From contig JALNWS010000032.1 in assembly GCA_023230755.1 (NCBI GenBank), positions 1 through 27,951 on the forward strand: 27,951 nt of DNA. The letters run 5' to 3'. The notes below the pieces were generated by a model. The model searched no databases and had not been told where the DNA came from. It was given only the letters and a program-made list of their open reading frames with translations. Shown here piece by piece: positions 21,780 through 27,951 of the stretch. Position numbers and translations under genes: made by a program. Numbering within the stretch: position 1 is the stretch's first letter; each line of letters opens with the position of its first letter. Source of the DNA: Azoarcus sp. (GTDB taxonomy: Bacteria; Pseudomonadota; Gammaproteobacteria; Burkholderiales; Rhodocyclaceae).

Positions 21780-22679
21780 TCAGCGCTTCGCTGAGCGCGC
21801 CGTCAGCGCCACACCTGCTATCACCATGGCCATACCTGCCATCTGCGCCAGGCCGATGCGCTCGCCAAGCAGCAACCAGCCGAGAAACAGCGTCACGACC
21901 GGGCCGAGCGTACCGGTCAGCGATACCGGCCCGGCGCCGAGCCGACGAATGGCCTCGGACACGAGCCACACGGGACCCACGGTGCTGAAGACAGCCATTG
22001 CCAGCGCCAGCCCATAGACCTCCCAGGGTTGTGCCAGGGCCTCGAGCGGGCGCATCAGCCCGAACTGCGCCAGACTGAATACACAGGCAAAGGACGAGGC
22101 GCAGGCGGTCACCCGTGCCGAGCCCACACGCCCGACCACATGCCCGTTCCCCATCAGGTAGAGCGCGTAACTGACCGCGCTGCCAAACACCAGGACGCAC
22201 CCCAGCACCACATCGCCCGCCTCGCCGGCGAGCCTGAGATCGTGCCCGACCGCCAGCCCGATTCCGAGATAGGACAGGGCCAGCGCACCCGCCATCTGGC
22301 GAGTGATGGGCTTGCCGAGGAACAGGGCCGACACTACGAGGACGATGGTCGGATACAGGAACAGGATCAGGCGTTCGAGGGCCGCCGTGATGTAGGCGAG
22401 CCCAAGGAAATCGAGGTAACTCGCGAGGTAATAGCCGAAAACGCCCAGGCCCGCCATCCACACCCAGTCGGTGCGTGACAGCGGAGCCGCGGCATTGCGG
22501 CTACCCAGTACGCCCAGTAAAAGAAAGAAAGGCAGCGAGAAGGCCATGCGCAAGGCGAGCAGGGTTTCAGCATCGACGCCATGACGGTAGGCCAGCTTTA
22601 CCAGGATGGCCTTGAACGAGAATCCTATTGCACCTGCAACCGCGAACAACAATCCGACGCCGGCAGACGTCTGCCCCAT
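21780..22679 (-). CDS. EamA/DMT-family transporter
   Basis: A 299-residue inner-membrane protein with about ten hydrophobic helices and the two-fold EamA repeat. The first half runs from LLFAVAGAIGFSFKAILVK and the second from VVLGCVLVFGSAVSYALYL. A GERIGLAQMAGMAMVIAGV ending is typical of drug/metabolite transporters. ATG 22679 has GGGAG upstream; an in-frame extension to 22742 is unlikely. The substrate is unknown. It reads toward the chemoreceptor gene, with its own end 88 bases before it. Confidence 0.88.
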   Translation of the reverse strand: MGQTSAGVGLLFAVAGAIGFSFKAILVKLAYRHGVDAETLLALRMAFSLPFFLLLGVLGSRNAAAPLSRTDWVWMAGLGVFGYYLASYLDFLGLAYITAALERLILFLYPTIVLVVSALFLGKPITRQMAGALALSYLGIGLAVGHDLRLAGEAGDVVLGCVLVFGSAVSYALYLMGNGHVVGRVGSARVTACASSFACVFSLAQFGLMRPLEALAQPWEVYGLALAMAVFSTVGPVWLVSEAIRRLGAGPVSLTGTLGPVVTLFLGWLLLGERIGLAQMAGMAMVIAGVALTARSAKR

Positions 22680-22759
22680 GTCCTGCACTCCCGTTTGACG
22701 AGCCGGGATTAAGCCATCGCTGACACCATCGCGCAATGCCAATGCCTTGTGCCGAGACG

Positions 22760-22776
22760 GCCGCCCTCCGGGCGGC
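22760..22776 (-). terminator. Hairpin after the HerA-like gene
   Basis: Seven perfect pairs (22760-22766 with 22770-22776) around a 3-base loop, just past the stop of the DUF853 gene. No T run follows on the - strand, so termination strength is uncertain. Confidence 0.4.
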
Positions 22777-22778
22777 GC

Positions 22779-24272
22779 TCAGCGCTTGCTGCCACCAAGC
22801 AGGGAGCCCAGCAGGCCGCGCACGATCTGGCGTCCGATGCTGCTGCCAATGGTGCGGGTCACGGTTTTGGCGGCGATCTGCAGCAGACCGTCGCGTTGTC
22901 CGCCACGCGGGCCGGTGGAGCCGAAAAGCATGTCGTTCAGCCCCCCGCCCGATCCGGCAGGCGCAGTCTCAACTGCGGCCTCCGCTTCGTGGGTGGCGGC
23001 CTTCGCACGCAGCATTTCGTATGCAGACTCGCGATCCACCGCTTTCTCGTAGTGACCGTAGATGACCGACCCGGTGATTGCTGCCTTGCGCTCGGCATCG
23101 AGCACCGGCCCCAGGCGTGAGTGGGGTGCGATGACGAAAGCGCGCTCTACGATGGTCGGCCGACCCTTCTCGTCGAGAAAGGAAATCAGCGCCTCGCCCA
23201 CACCCAGTTCGGTAATCACGTCGGCCGCGTCGAATGCAGGGTTCGGGCGCATGGTGTCGGCCGCGGTCTTGACCGCCTTCTGGTCGCGCGGCGTGAACGC
23301 TCGCAAGGCGTGCTGCACCCGGTTGCCGAGCTGACCGAGTACGGTGTCGGGAACATCGATCGGGTTCTGGGTCACGAAGTACACACCGACCCCCTTGGAG
23401 CGGATCAGACGCACCACCTGCTCAATCTTCTCGATCAACGCCTTTGGCGCATCGTTGAACAAGAGGTGCGCCTCGTCGAAGAAGAACACCATCTTGGGCT
23501 TGTCCGGGTCGCCTATCTCAGGCAACTGCTCGAACAACTCTGACAGCATCCACAGCAGGAAGGTGGAATACAGCTTGGGCGAGTTGTACAGGCGGTCGGC
23601 CGCCAACACGTTGATCACGCCACGTCCGTCGGCATCGGTCTGCATCAGGTCATTGATGTCCAGCATGGGCTCGCCGAAAAAAACGTCGCCGCCCTGCTCT
23701 TCCAGCCCCAGCAGATTGCGCTGGATGGCACCGATCGATGCTCTGGAGATGTTGCCGTACTCGGTGGTGAAGGTTTTCGCGTTCTCCCCCACGTGCTGCA
23801 CCATGGCGCGGAGATCCTTGAGATCGAGCAACAGCATGCCATTGTCGTCAGCGAGCTTGAAGACCAGTTGCAACACCCCGGACTGAGTATCGTTGAGGTT
23901 GAGCAGGCGCGACAGCAGCAACGGCCCCATGTCCGAAATCGTGGCCCGCACCGGATGCCCCTGCTCACCGAACACATCCCAGAACACCGTGGTGTTGGCA
24001 CGCGGGTTGAATTCGGTAATGCCAAGGGCAGCCAGCCGCTGCATGAGCTTGTCGGAGGCCGTGCCGGCCGCGCCGATACCGGACAGATCGCCTTTGACAT
24101 CGGCCATGAACACTGGCACGCCGACACTGGAGAATGCCTCAGCCATTTTCTGCAGCGTGACGGTCTTGCCGGTTCCGGTCGCACCGGTAATCAGCCCGTG
24201 GCGGTTGGCCAGGCGCGGCAGCAGCGTGATGTCCTTGTCTTTTGTTCTGGCAATCAGTAGCGGCTCGACCAT
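22779..24272 (-). CDS. HerA-like ATPase, DUF853 family (YjgR-like)
   Basis: A 497-residue cytoplasmic P-loop ATPase related to HerA/FtsK-type translocases. Walker A is GATGTGKT (30-37) and Walker B is MVFFFDEAH (261-269). The conserved MADVKGDLSG and VYFVTQNPIDVP segments and the C-terminal GGLNDMLFGSTGPRGG region mark the DUF853/YjgR family, whose cellular role is unsettled. ATG 24272 has GGAGG upstream; the frame stays open to 24317. It diverges from yebC, with about 140 bases between starts. The NurA-like partner of archaeal HerA is not seen nearby. Confidence 0.92.
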   Translation of the reverse strand: MVEPLLIARTKDKDITLLPRLANRHGLITGATGTGKTVTLQKMAEAFSSVGVPVFMADVKGDLSGIGAAGTASDKLMQRLAALGITEFNPRANTTVFWDVFGEQGHPVRATISDMGPLLLSRLLNLNDTQSGVLQLVFKLADDNGMLLLDLKDLRAMVQHVGENAKTFTTEYGNISRASIGAIQRNLLGLEEQGGDVFFGEPMLDINDLMQTDADGRGVINVLAADRLYNSPKLYSTFLLWMLSELFEQLPEIGDPDKPKMVFFFDEAHLLFNDAPKALIEKIEQVVRLIRSKGVGVYFVTQNPIDVPDTVLGQLGNRVQHALRAFTPRDQKAVKTAADTMRPNPAFDAADVITELGVGEALISFLDEKGRPTIVERAFVIAPHSRLGPVLDAERKAAITGSVIYGHYEKAVDRESAYEMLRAKAATHEAEAAVETAPAGSGGGLNDMLFGSTGPRGGQRDGLLQIAAKTVTRTIGSSIGRQIVRGLLGSLLGGSKR

Positions 24273-24366
24273 ATGCCCCTCCGGCAAGTAAGTAATTTGA
24301 ACGGCGAATACGGCCAATCTTAACCCGAGCGTCCCGCCCGGGCACCAGCCAGCCGCCCAGGATCTG

Positions 24367-24372
24367 TATAAT
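24367..24372 (+). promoter_or_regulatory. -10 element of the yebC promoter
   Basis: A consensus TATAAT 42 bases upstream of the yebC start codon. The expected -35 position (about 24344-24349) does not match TTGACA well. The element is the best available promoter signal in the gap to the divergent HerA-like gene. Confidence 0.5.
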
Positions 24373-24413
24373 GCAGCGACTTTTCAACCGCACACGCTGC
24401 TCCAGAGGTTCGT

Positions 24414-25139
24414 ATGGCTGGTCACTCAAAATGGGCCAATATTCAGCACCGCAAGGGTCGTCAGGACGCCAAGCGGGGCAAGGTCTTCTCCAAACTGATC
24501 AAGGAAATCACCGTCGCGGCGCGCATGGGTGGGGGCGATATCAGCGCCAACCCGCGTCTTCGCCTCGCCATTGACAAGGCGAAGGGCGAATCGATGCCCA
24601 AGGACAACATGGATAACGCGATCAAGCGTGGCACCGGCCAGCTTGAAGGCGTGACCTACGAAGAGGCTCGCTACGAAGGCTACGGCATCGGCGGCGCGGC
24701 GGTCATCGTCGACTGCCTCACCGACAACAAGGTCCGCACCGTCGCCGACGTCCGCCACGCGTTCTCCAAGTACGGTGGGAACATGGGAACGGACGGTTGC
24801 GTCGCGTTTCAGTTCACCCACTGCGGTCAGCTCATGTTTGCCCCCGGCACCGACGAGGACGCGCTGATGGAAGCCGCGCTCGAGGCTGGCGCGGAGGACG
24901 TGATCACCAATGACGACGGCTCCCTCGAAGTGATTACCGGACCGTGGGAATTCACCGCGGTGAAGGAAGCACTCGAAGCCGGCGGCTTCACCGCCGAATT
25001 CGGCGAGGTCACGATGAAGGCACAGAACGAAACCGAGCTTTCGGGTGATGACGCCGCACGCATGCAGAAATTGCTCGATGCGCTCGACGCGCTCGATGAC
25101 GTGCAGGACGTTTACACGTCGGCGGCACTCGACGAGTAA
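24414..25139 (+). CDS. yebC: YebC/PmpR-family protein
   Basis: A 241-residue YebC/PmpR-family protein. The family was first described as transcriptional regulators; more recent work links some members to translation through difficult sequences. The product begins MAGHSKWANIQHRKGRQDAKRGK, the family hallmark, and includes ISANPRLRLAIDKAK, MPKDNMDNAIKRG and a C-terminal acidic DALDALDDVQDVYTSA. ATG 24414 has AGAGGT upstream. A strong intrinsic terminator ends the unit 26 bases after the stop. In many relatives yebC is followed directly by ruvC-ruvA-ruvB; here a transporter and a YbjQ gene intervene and ruvAB are elsewhere. Confidence 0.96.
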   Translation: MAGHSKWANIQHRKGRQDAKRGKVFSKLIKEITVAARMGGGDISANPRLRLAIDKAKGESMPKDNMDNAIKRGTGQLEGVTYEEARYEGYGIGGAAVIVDCLTDNKVRTVADVRHAFSKYGGNMGTDGCVAFQFTHCGQLMFAPGTDEDALMEAALEAGAEDVITNDDGSLEVITGPWEFTAVKEALEAGGFTAEFGEVTMKAQNETELSGDDAARMQKLLDALDALDDVQDVYTSAALDE

Positions 25140-25164
25140 TCCTGGCCGCTTACAGCGTTCAACA

Positions 25165-25192
25165 GGCGGCGCGATGCGCCGCCTTTTTATTT
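25165..25192 (+). terminator. Intrinsic terminator after yebC
   Basis: Eight perfect G/C pairs (25165-25172 with 25176-25183) with a 3-base loop are followed by TTTTTATTT. It is a textbook Rho-independent terminator. It ends only 18 bases before the next start codon, leaving no room for a conventional promoter between. Confidence 0.92.
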
Positions 25193-25209
25193 GGCAGATC
25201 AGACCCATC

Positions 25210-26091
25210 ATGACCACGCCCACCCTTGCACAGCGCGTGATGCCGCTGCTCTTCGTCCTGCTCTGGAGCACCGGCTTCATCGGCGCCAAGTTCGGTCTGC
25301 CCTATGCCGGCCCGCTCACCTTCCTGTCCACGCGCTACGTGCTCGTCATCGTGCTGATGGTGATGCTGGCGCTGATCATGCGTGCCCCCTGGCCAAAATC
25401 GCCGCGCGAAGCCCTGCATATCGGCATCACCGGCATCCTGGTGCAGGCGCTCTATCTCGGTGGCGTGTTCGTGGCCATTCACCGCGGGCTGCCAGCCGGT
25501 GTCACCGCGCTGGTTGTTGGCATGCAGCCCCTGCTCACCGCGCTGGGCGCCGGTTTCCTGCTGGGCGAACGTGTCAGCATCCGCCAATGGGGCGGACTCG
25601 CACTGGGCTTCTTCGGTGTATCGCTGGTTGTGAGCAACAAGATCGCGGTCGAGGGCATGTCCCCGGATGAACTCGGCACGATGCTGGCACCCGCCATGCT
25701 CGCACTGATCGGTATCACTGTCGGCACCCTGTACCAGAAACGCTTCTGCCCGCGCTTCGACCTGCGCACCGGCTCGGTCGTGCAGTTCGTGCCCACGCTC
25801 ATCCTCACCGCACTGATCGCCAACCAGACGGAAAGCATGGAGATCGTGTGGAGCGGCGAGTTCGTCTTTGCCTTGCTGTGGCTCGTGGTGGTGCTGTCGC
25901 TTGGCGCCATCAGCCTGCTCAATCTGCTTATCCGCAGCGGCACCGCAGTCAATGTCGCCAGCCTGTTCTACCTCACACCGCCCACCACCGCCCTGATCGC
26001 GTGGGCCATGTTCGGCGAAACCCTCAGCGGGCTCGCGCTCGCAGGGATGATCGTGGCCGTCGCCGGAGTATGGCTGGCCCGCAAGGCCTGA
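25210..26091 (+). CDS. EamA/DMT-family transporter (second)
   Basis: A 293-residue membrane protein with about ten hydrophobic helices. It opens with LLFVLLWSTGFIGAKFGL, typical of EamA permeases, and has two related halves, the second beginning around MLALIGITVGTLYQ and ending GETLSGLALAGMIVAVAGV. ATG 25210 lies just after the yebC terminator and has no clear SD. Expression therefore depends on read-through or on a promoter inside yebC. The substrate is unknown, and similarity to the other EamA gene (21780) appears no more than family level. Confidence 0.88.
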   Translation: MTTPTLAQRVMPLLFVLLWSTGFIGAKFGLPYAGPLTFLSTRYVLVIVLMVMLALIMRAPWPKSPREALHIGITGILVQALYLGGVFVAIHRGLPAGVTALVVGMQPLLTALGAGFLLGERVSIRQWGGLALGFFGVSLVVSNKIAVEGMSPDELGTMLAPAMLALIGITVGTLYQKRFCPRFDLRTGSVVQFVPTLILTALIANQTESMEIVWSGEFVFALLWLVVVLSLGAISLLNLLIRSGTAVNVASLFYLTPPTTALIAWAMFGETLSGLALAGMIVAVAGVWLARKA

Positions 26092-26127
26092 TAGCATTCA
26101 ACGAGGACGCTTCCACGGAGACCAGTC

Positions 26128-26445
26128 ATGCAGCTGTCAACCACACCCACCCTCGAAGGTCACACCATCCAGCGCTATCTTGGCGTTGTTGCCGGCGAGG
26201 CCATCATCGGCGCCAACATCTTCAAGGACCTGTTCGCATCCATCCGCAACATCGTCGGCGGACGCGCAGGCGCTTACGAGCGCTCGCTGGCCGATGCGCG
26301 TGAAATGGCGATGGAAGAAATGGCAGAGCAGGCGGCCAAGCTCGGCGCCAACGCAATCGTTGGTATCGACATCGACTATGAGGTGCTCGGCCAGGACAAC
26401 GGAATGCTGATGGTATGCGTCAGCGGCACCGCGGTGGTGGTTTGA
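26128..26445 (+). CDS. YbjQ-family (DUF74) protein
   Basis: A 105-residue cytoplasmic protein of the YbjQ/UPF0145 family, which forms pentamers and is described as a putative heavy-metal-binding fold; a firm function is lacking. The family pattern VVAGEAIIGANIFKDLFASIRNIVGGRAGAYE is clear, followed by the AREMA helix and GANAIVGIDIDYEVL. ATG 26128 has GGAG 8 bases upstream. Its TGA overlaps the proposed TTG start of ruvC, so the two genes are likely coupled. Confidence 0.92.
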   Translation: MQLSTTPTLEGHTIQRYLGVVAGEAIIGANIFKDLFASIRNIVGGRAGAYERSLADAREMAMEEMAEQAAKLGANAIVGIDIDYEVLGQDNGMLMVCVSGTAVVV

Positions 26446-27011
26446 GCCAACTCAGTCCGGGCGGCACGGCATCGCGCACGGTTGCCACCCGCATCCTCGG
26501 CCTCGACCCCGGCCTGCGCATCACCGGCTTCGGCCTCATCGACGTGCTCGGCAGTCAGTTGCGCTATGTTGCCAGCGGCTGCATCAAGACCCGTGACGGC
26601 GAACTCCCTGGTCGCCTCAAGACCTTGCTCGACGGCGTTCGCGAGGTCATCTCAACGTACACCCCGGATACGGTGGCGGTAGAAAAGGTGTTCGTAAACG
26701 TCAATCCGCAGTCCACCCTGCTTCTGGGCCAGGCCCGCGGTGCGGTGATCTGCGGCGCGGTGTCATGCGACCTCCCGGTTGCGGAGTACACCGCGCTCCA
26801 GGTCAAGCAATCAGTCGTCGGTCACGGCAAGGCTGCAAAGGAACAAGTCCAGCACATGGTCCAGCGTCTGCTCGCGCTCGACGCGTCGCCCGGCCCCGAC
26901 GCCGCCGATGCACTCGCCTGCGCAATCTGCCATGCGCATGGCAGCCAGGGCATGGGCGCCATCGCCGGCATCGGCACACGTCGCCGTGGTGGCCGTATAC
27001 AGGCATCTTGA
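26442..27011 (+). CDS. ruvC: Holliday junction resolvase RuvC
   Basis: RuvC is the dimeric endonuclease that cuts Holliday junctions moved by RuvAB. The 189-residue product has the RNase H-like fold with acidic catalytic residues D22 (LGLDPG), E81 (VEKVF) and D153/D156 (PDAADALA). The loop NVNPQSTLLLGQARG is also conserved. No ATG lies near the conserved N-terminus; TTG 26442, overlapping the YbjQ stop as TTGA, is the best candidate and adds about 15 residues before TRILGLDPG. ruvA and ruvB are about 20 kb away. Codon use and motifs look intact. Confidence 0.94.
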   Translation: MSQLSPGGTASRTVATRILGLDPGLRITGFGLIDVLGSQLRYVASGCIKTRDGELPGRLKTLLDGVREVISTYTPDTVAVEKVFVNVNPQSTLLLGQARGAVICGAVSCDLPVAEYTALQVKQSVVGHGKAAKEQVQHMVQRLLALDASPGPDAADALACAICHAHGSQGMGAIAGIGTRRRGGRIQAS

Positions 27012-27033
27012 ACAGATTTTTTCCACGAGACGC

Positions 27034-27062
27034 TTGCACACGTTAAATTTATTGGCTATTAT
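27034..27062 (+). promoter_or_regulatory. tRNA-Lys promoter
   Basis: TTGCAC (27034-27039) and TATTAT (27057-27062) are separated by 17 bases. The run GCGCGCC between the -10 and the start site is the G/C-rich discriminator expected of stable-RNA promoters under stringent control. The tRNA begins about 43 bases after the predicted start site. Confidence 0.75.
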
Positions 27063-27112
27063 GCGCGCCTCTCGACGGAACAACATCCGGCGACGCCAGC
27101 AAGAACGGCAAT

Positions 27113-27188
27113 GGGGGTATAGCTCAGTTGGTAGAGCAGCTGACTCTTAATCAGTAGGTCCGGTGTTCGAGCCACCGTGCCCCCACCA
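27113..27188 (+). tRNA. tRNA-Lys (anticodon CUU)
   Basis: A 76-base cloverleaf with encoded CCA. The acceptor GGGGGTA (27113-27119) pairs with TGCCCCC (27178-27184), and the discriminator is A27185. The D arm contains AGCTCAGTTGGTAGAGC. The anticodon stem GCTGA/TCAGT holds the loop CTCTTAA, giving anticodon CTT for lysine AAG codons. The T arm is CGGTG-TTCGAGC-CACCG. It has its own promoter and terminator. Confidence 0.97.
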
Positions 27189-27204
27189 AGAAATTAATGC
27201 ATTC

Positions 27205-27232
27205 AGGCCAATCCGAAAGGGTTGGCCTTTTT
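27205..27232 (+). terminator. Intrinsic terminator after tRNA-Lys
   Basis: A 10-pair stem (27205-27214 with 27219-27228, one G-T pair) capped by a GAAA tetraloop and followed by a T run to 27232. It is a strong Rho-independent terminator 16 bases past the tRNA. Confidence 0.92.
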
Positions 27233-27602
27233 GCTGTCCGCACGCATTCAACCCGCAGAAAAATCCTCTGGAATCAACAGCCTGGATACACTCCCCCGGC
27301 GCATACAGGGATGCAGCCCGCGTACTGCACTCCGGAAGATACCGATGCCCACAGACTGTAACGTCCGCCCTTGCGCCTTGCAAACGTGCGGTTTCCGGCT
27401 ATGAATCAAGTATAAGAACTACAGGGCAGGTGTGCCGCGCGACCGATGCGACATATTCCCAGAGCCGACAGAGCGACTTGCAGTCATGCATTCGTAGCCG
27501 CGAAAACAGCTTGCTCCCGACTCAGGCAGTAAGCCGAATCCCTTCCGGTTGGGACGTGCATCCCGGCTCTCTGGCGGCCCGCAAATATCAGGAGAGCGAA
27601 TC
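27233..27602 (+). promoter_or_regulatory. Gene-free region and probable long leader of the following secreted-protein gene
   Basis: I see no convincing gene in these 370 bases; open frames on either strand lack starts, SDs and family features. A possible promoter is TTGCAA (27378-27383), 16 bases, TATGAA (27400-27405), which would give a leader of about 190 nt. Near the end, GCTCTC 27566-27571 can pair with GAGAGC 27592-27597, burying the SD GGAG (27591-27594) of the next gene. A GGGA-TCCC hairpin lies just before it. Regulation of translation is plausible but unproven. Confidence 0.4.
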
Positions 27603-27951
27603 ATGAAGCGTGTGCTTCTCGTTGCCACTCTGCTTGTCGCGGTGCTTGCCGTTGCAGTTCCAACCCCGGCCACGACCCAATCAGCCCAATCGCCCGCATC
27701 GACCGACGCCGGCCCGCCGGCAACGGTCACCGTGGCCGATGGGCCCGGGCCCGCCATGGTGCATATCGACCACGCGCAGGATGCCCCCTATTACGAGGCC
27801 TGCGCTCGTCAAGGGCTCAACGAGTCGGAGTGCGCTGGGCGACTGATCTGGTTCAAGGCCACTGCGGGCAACGAGCGCTTTCACACCTATGTATTCCAGC
27901 AGCGCGTCGGCGTGCTGATCGACTGGTTTCGCGTATTGAGGGCCGACCAGC
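27603..27951 (+). CDS. Secreted protein of unknown function (3' truncated by window)
   Basis: The frame is open from ATG 27603 to the window end (116 complete codons) with SD AGGAGAG upstream. Residues 1 to about 23 form a classic signal peptide: KR, then a hydrophobic core, then an AVPTPA cleavage region. A low-complexity Ala/Pro/Thr/Ser linker follows (to about 50). The start of a folded region contains two cysteines (EACARQGLNESECAG) and an aromatic-rich stretch (LIWFKATAGNERFHTYVFQQR, split by charged residues). It is probably periplasmic or extracellular. I do not recognise the family, and no CXXCH haem motif is seen in the visible part. Confidence 0.7.
   Translation, partial: MKRVLLVATLLVAVLAVAVPTPATTQSAQSPASTDAGPPATVTVADGPGPAMVHIDHAQDAPYYEACARQGLNESECAGRLIWFKATAGNERFHTYVFQQRVGVLIDWFRVLRADQ

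Noticed and set aside
27113..27232. tRNA 3' end as an integration site for a genomic island
   Set aside because: The tRNA is followed at once by its own terminator, no integrase follows, and no repeat of the tRNA 3' end is seen in the remaining 700 bases.
1..27951. CRISPR arrays, insertion sequences or long direct repeats
   Set aside because: Reading through the window I found no regularly spaced repeats, transposase genes or terminal inverted repeats.

Overview
The window is a dense, high-GC stretch of bacterial chromosome, most like a betaproteobacterium of the Rhodocyclaceae (Thauera/Azoarcus/Aromatoleum type). The lineage call is an inference. It rests on gene content and order (rlmH-maf-rng, dapF-DUF484-xerC, tandem lpxL-type acyltransferases divergent from metK), on an SAH riboswitch before ahcY, and on recognisable protein sequences; no similarity search was run. 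Nearly all genes are housekeeping. I see no insertion sequence, prophage or CRISPR array.

Layout. Bases 1-6554, + strand: the 3' end of rlmH, maf, rng (RNase G), a UbiA-family prenyltransferase, a HAD phosphatase, ruvA, ruvB and two small overlapping membrane/exported proteins of unknown function. Bases 6592-10945, - strand: rlmI, a small winged-helix regulator, then dapF, a DUF484 gene and xerC. Bases 11037-13026: a small + strand membrane protein, then two tandem lauroyl-type acyltransferases on the - strand.

Bases 13027-20537, + strand, form a methyl-cycle block: metK, a Ca2+/Na+ antiporter, ahcY, a GNAT/nitrilase-superfamily pair, a TlyA-type methyltransferase and metF. MetK makes SAM, AhcY removes the SAH left by methyl transfer, and MetF makes the methyl-THF used to remethylate homocysteine. 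Two of these genes have structured RNA leaders. ahcY has a clear SAH riboswitch. metK has a roughly 150-nt leader ending in a strong intrinsic terminator just before its ribosome binding site, with mutually exclusive upstream pairings. That leader is the best candidate here for an undescribed or divergent regulatory RNA.

Bases 20588-24272, - strand: a soluble chemoreceptor with a zinc-binding CZB domain, an EamA-type transporter and a HerA-like (DUF853) ATPase. Bases 24414-27011, + strand: yebC with its own terminator, a second EamA-type transporter, a YbjQ-family protein and ruvC. ruvC lies about 20 kb from ruvAB. Bases 27034-27232 are a self-contained tRNA-Lys(CUU) unit with promoter and terminator. 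After about 370 bp without a gene, a secreted protein of unknown function begins at 27603 and runs off the end.
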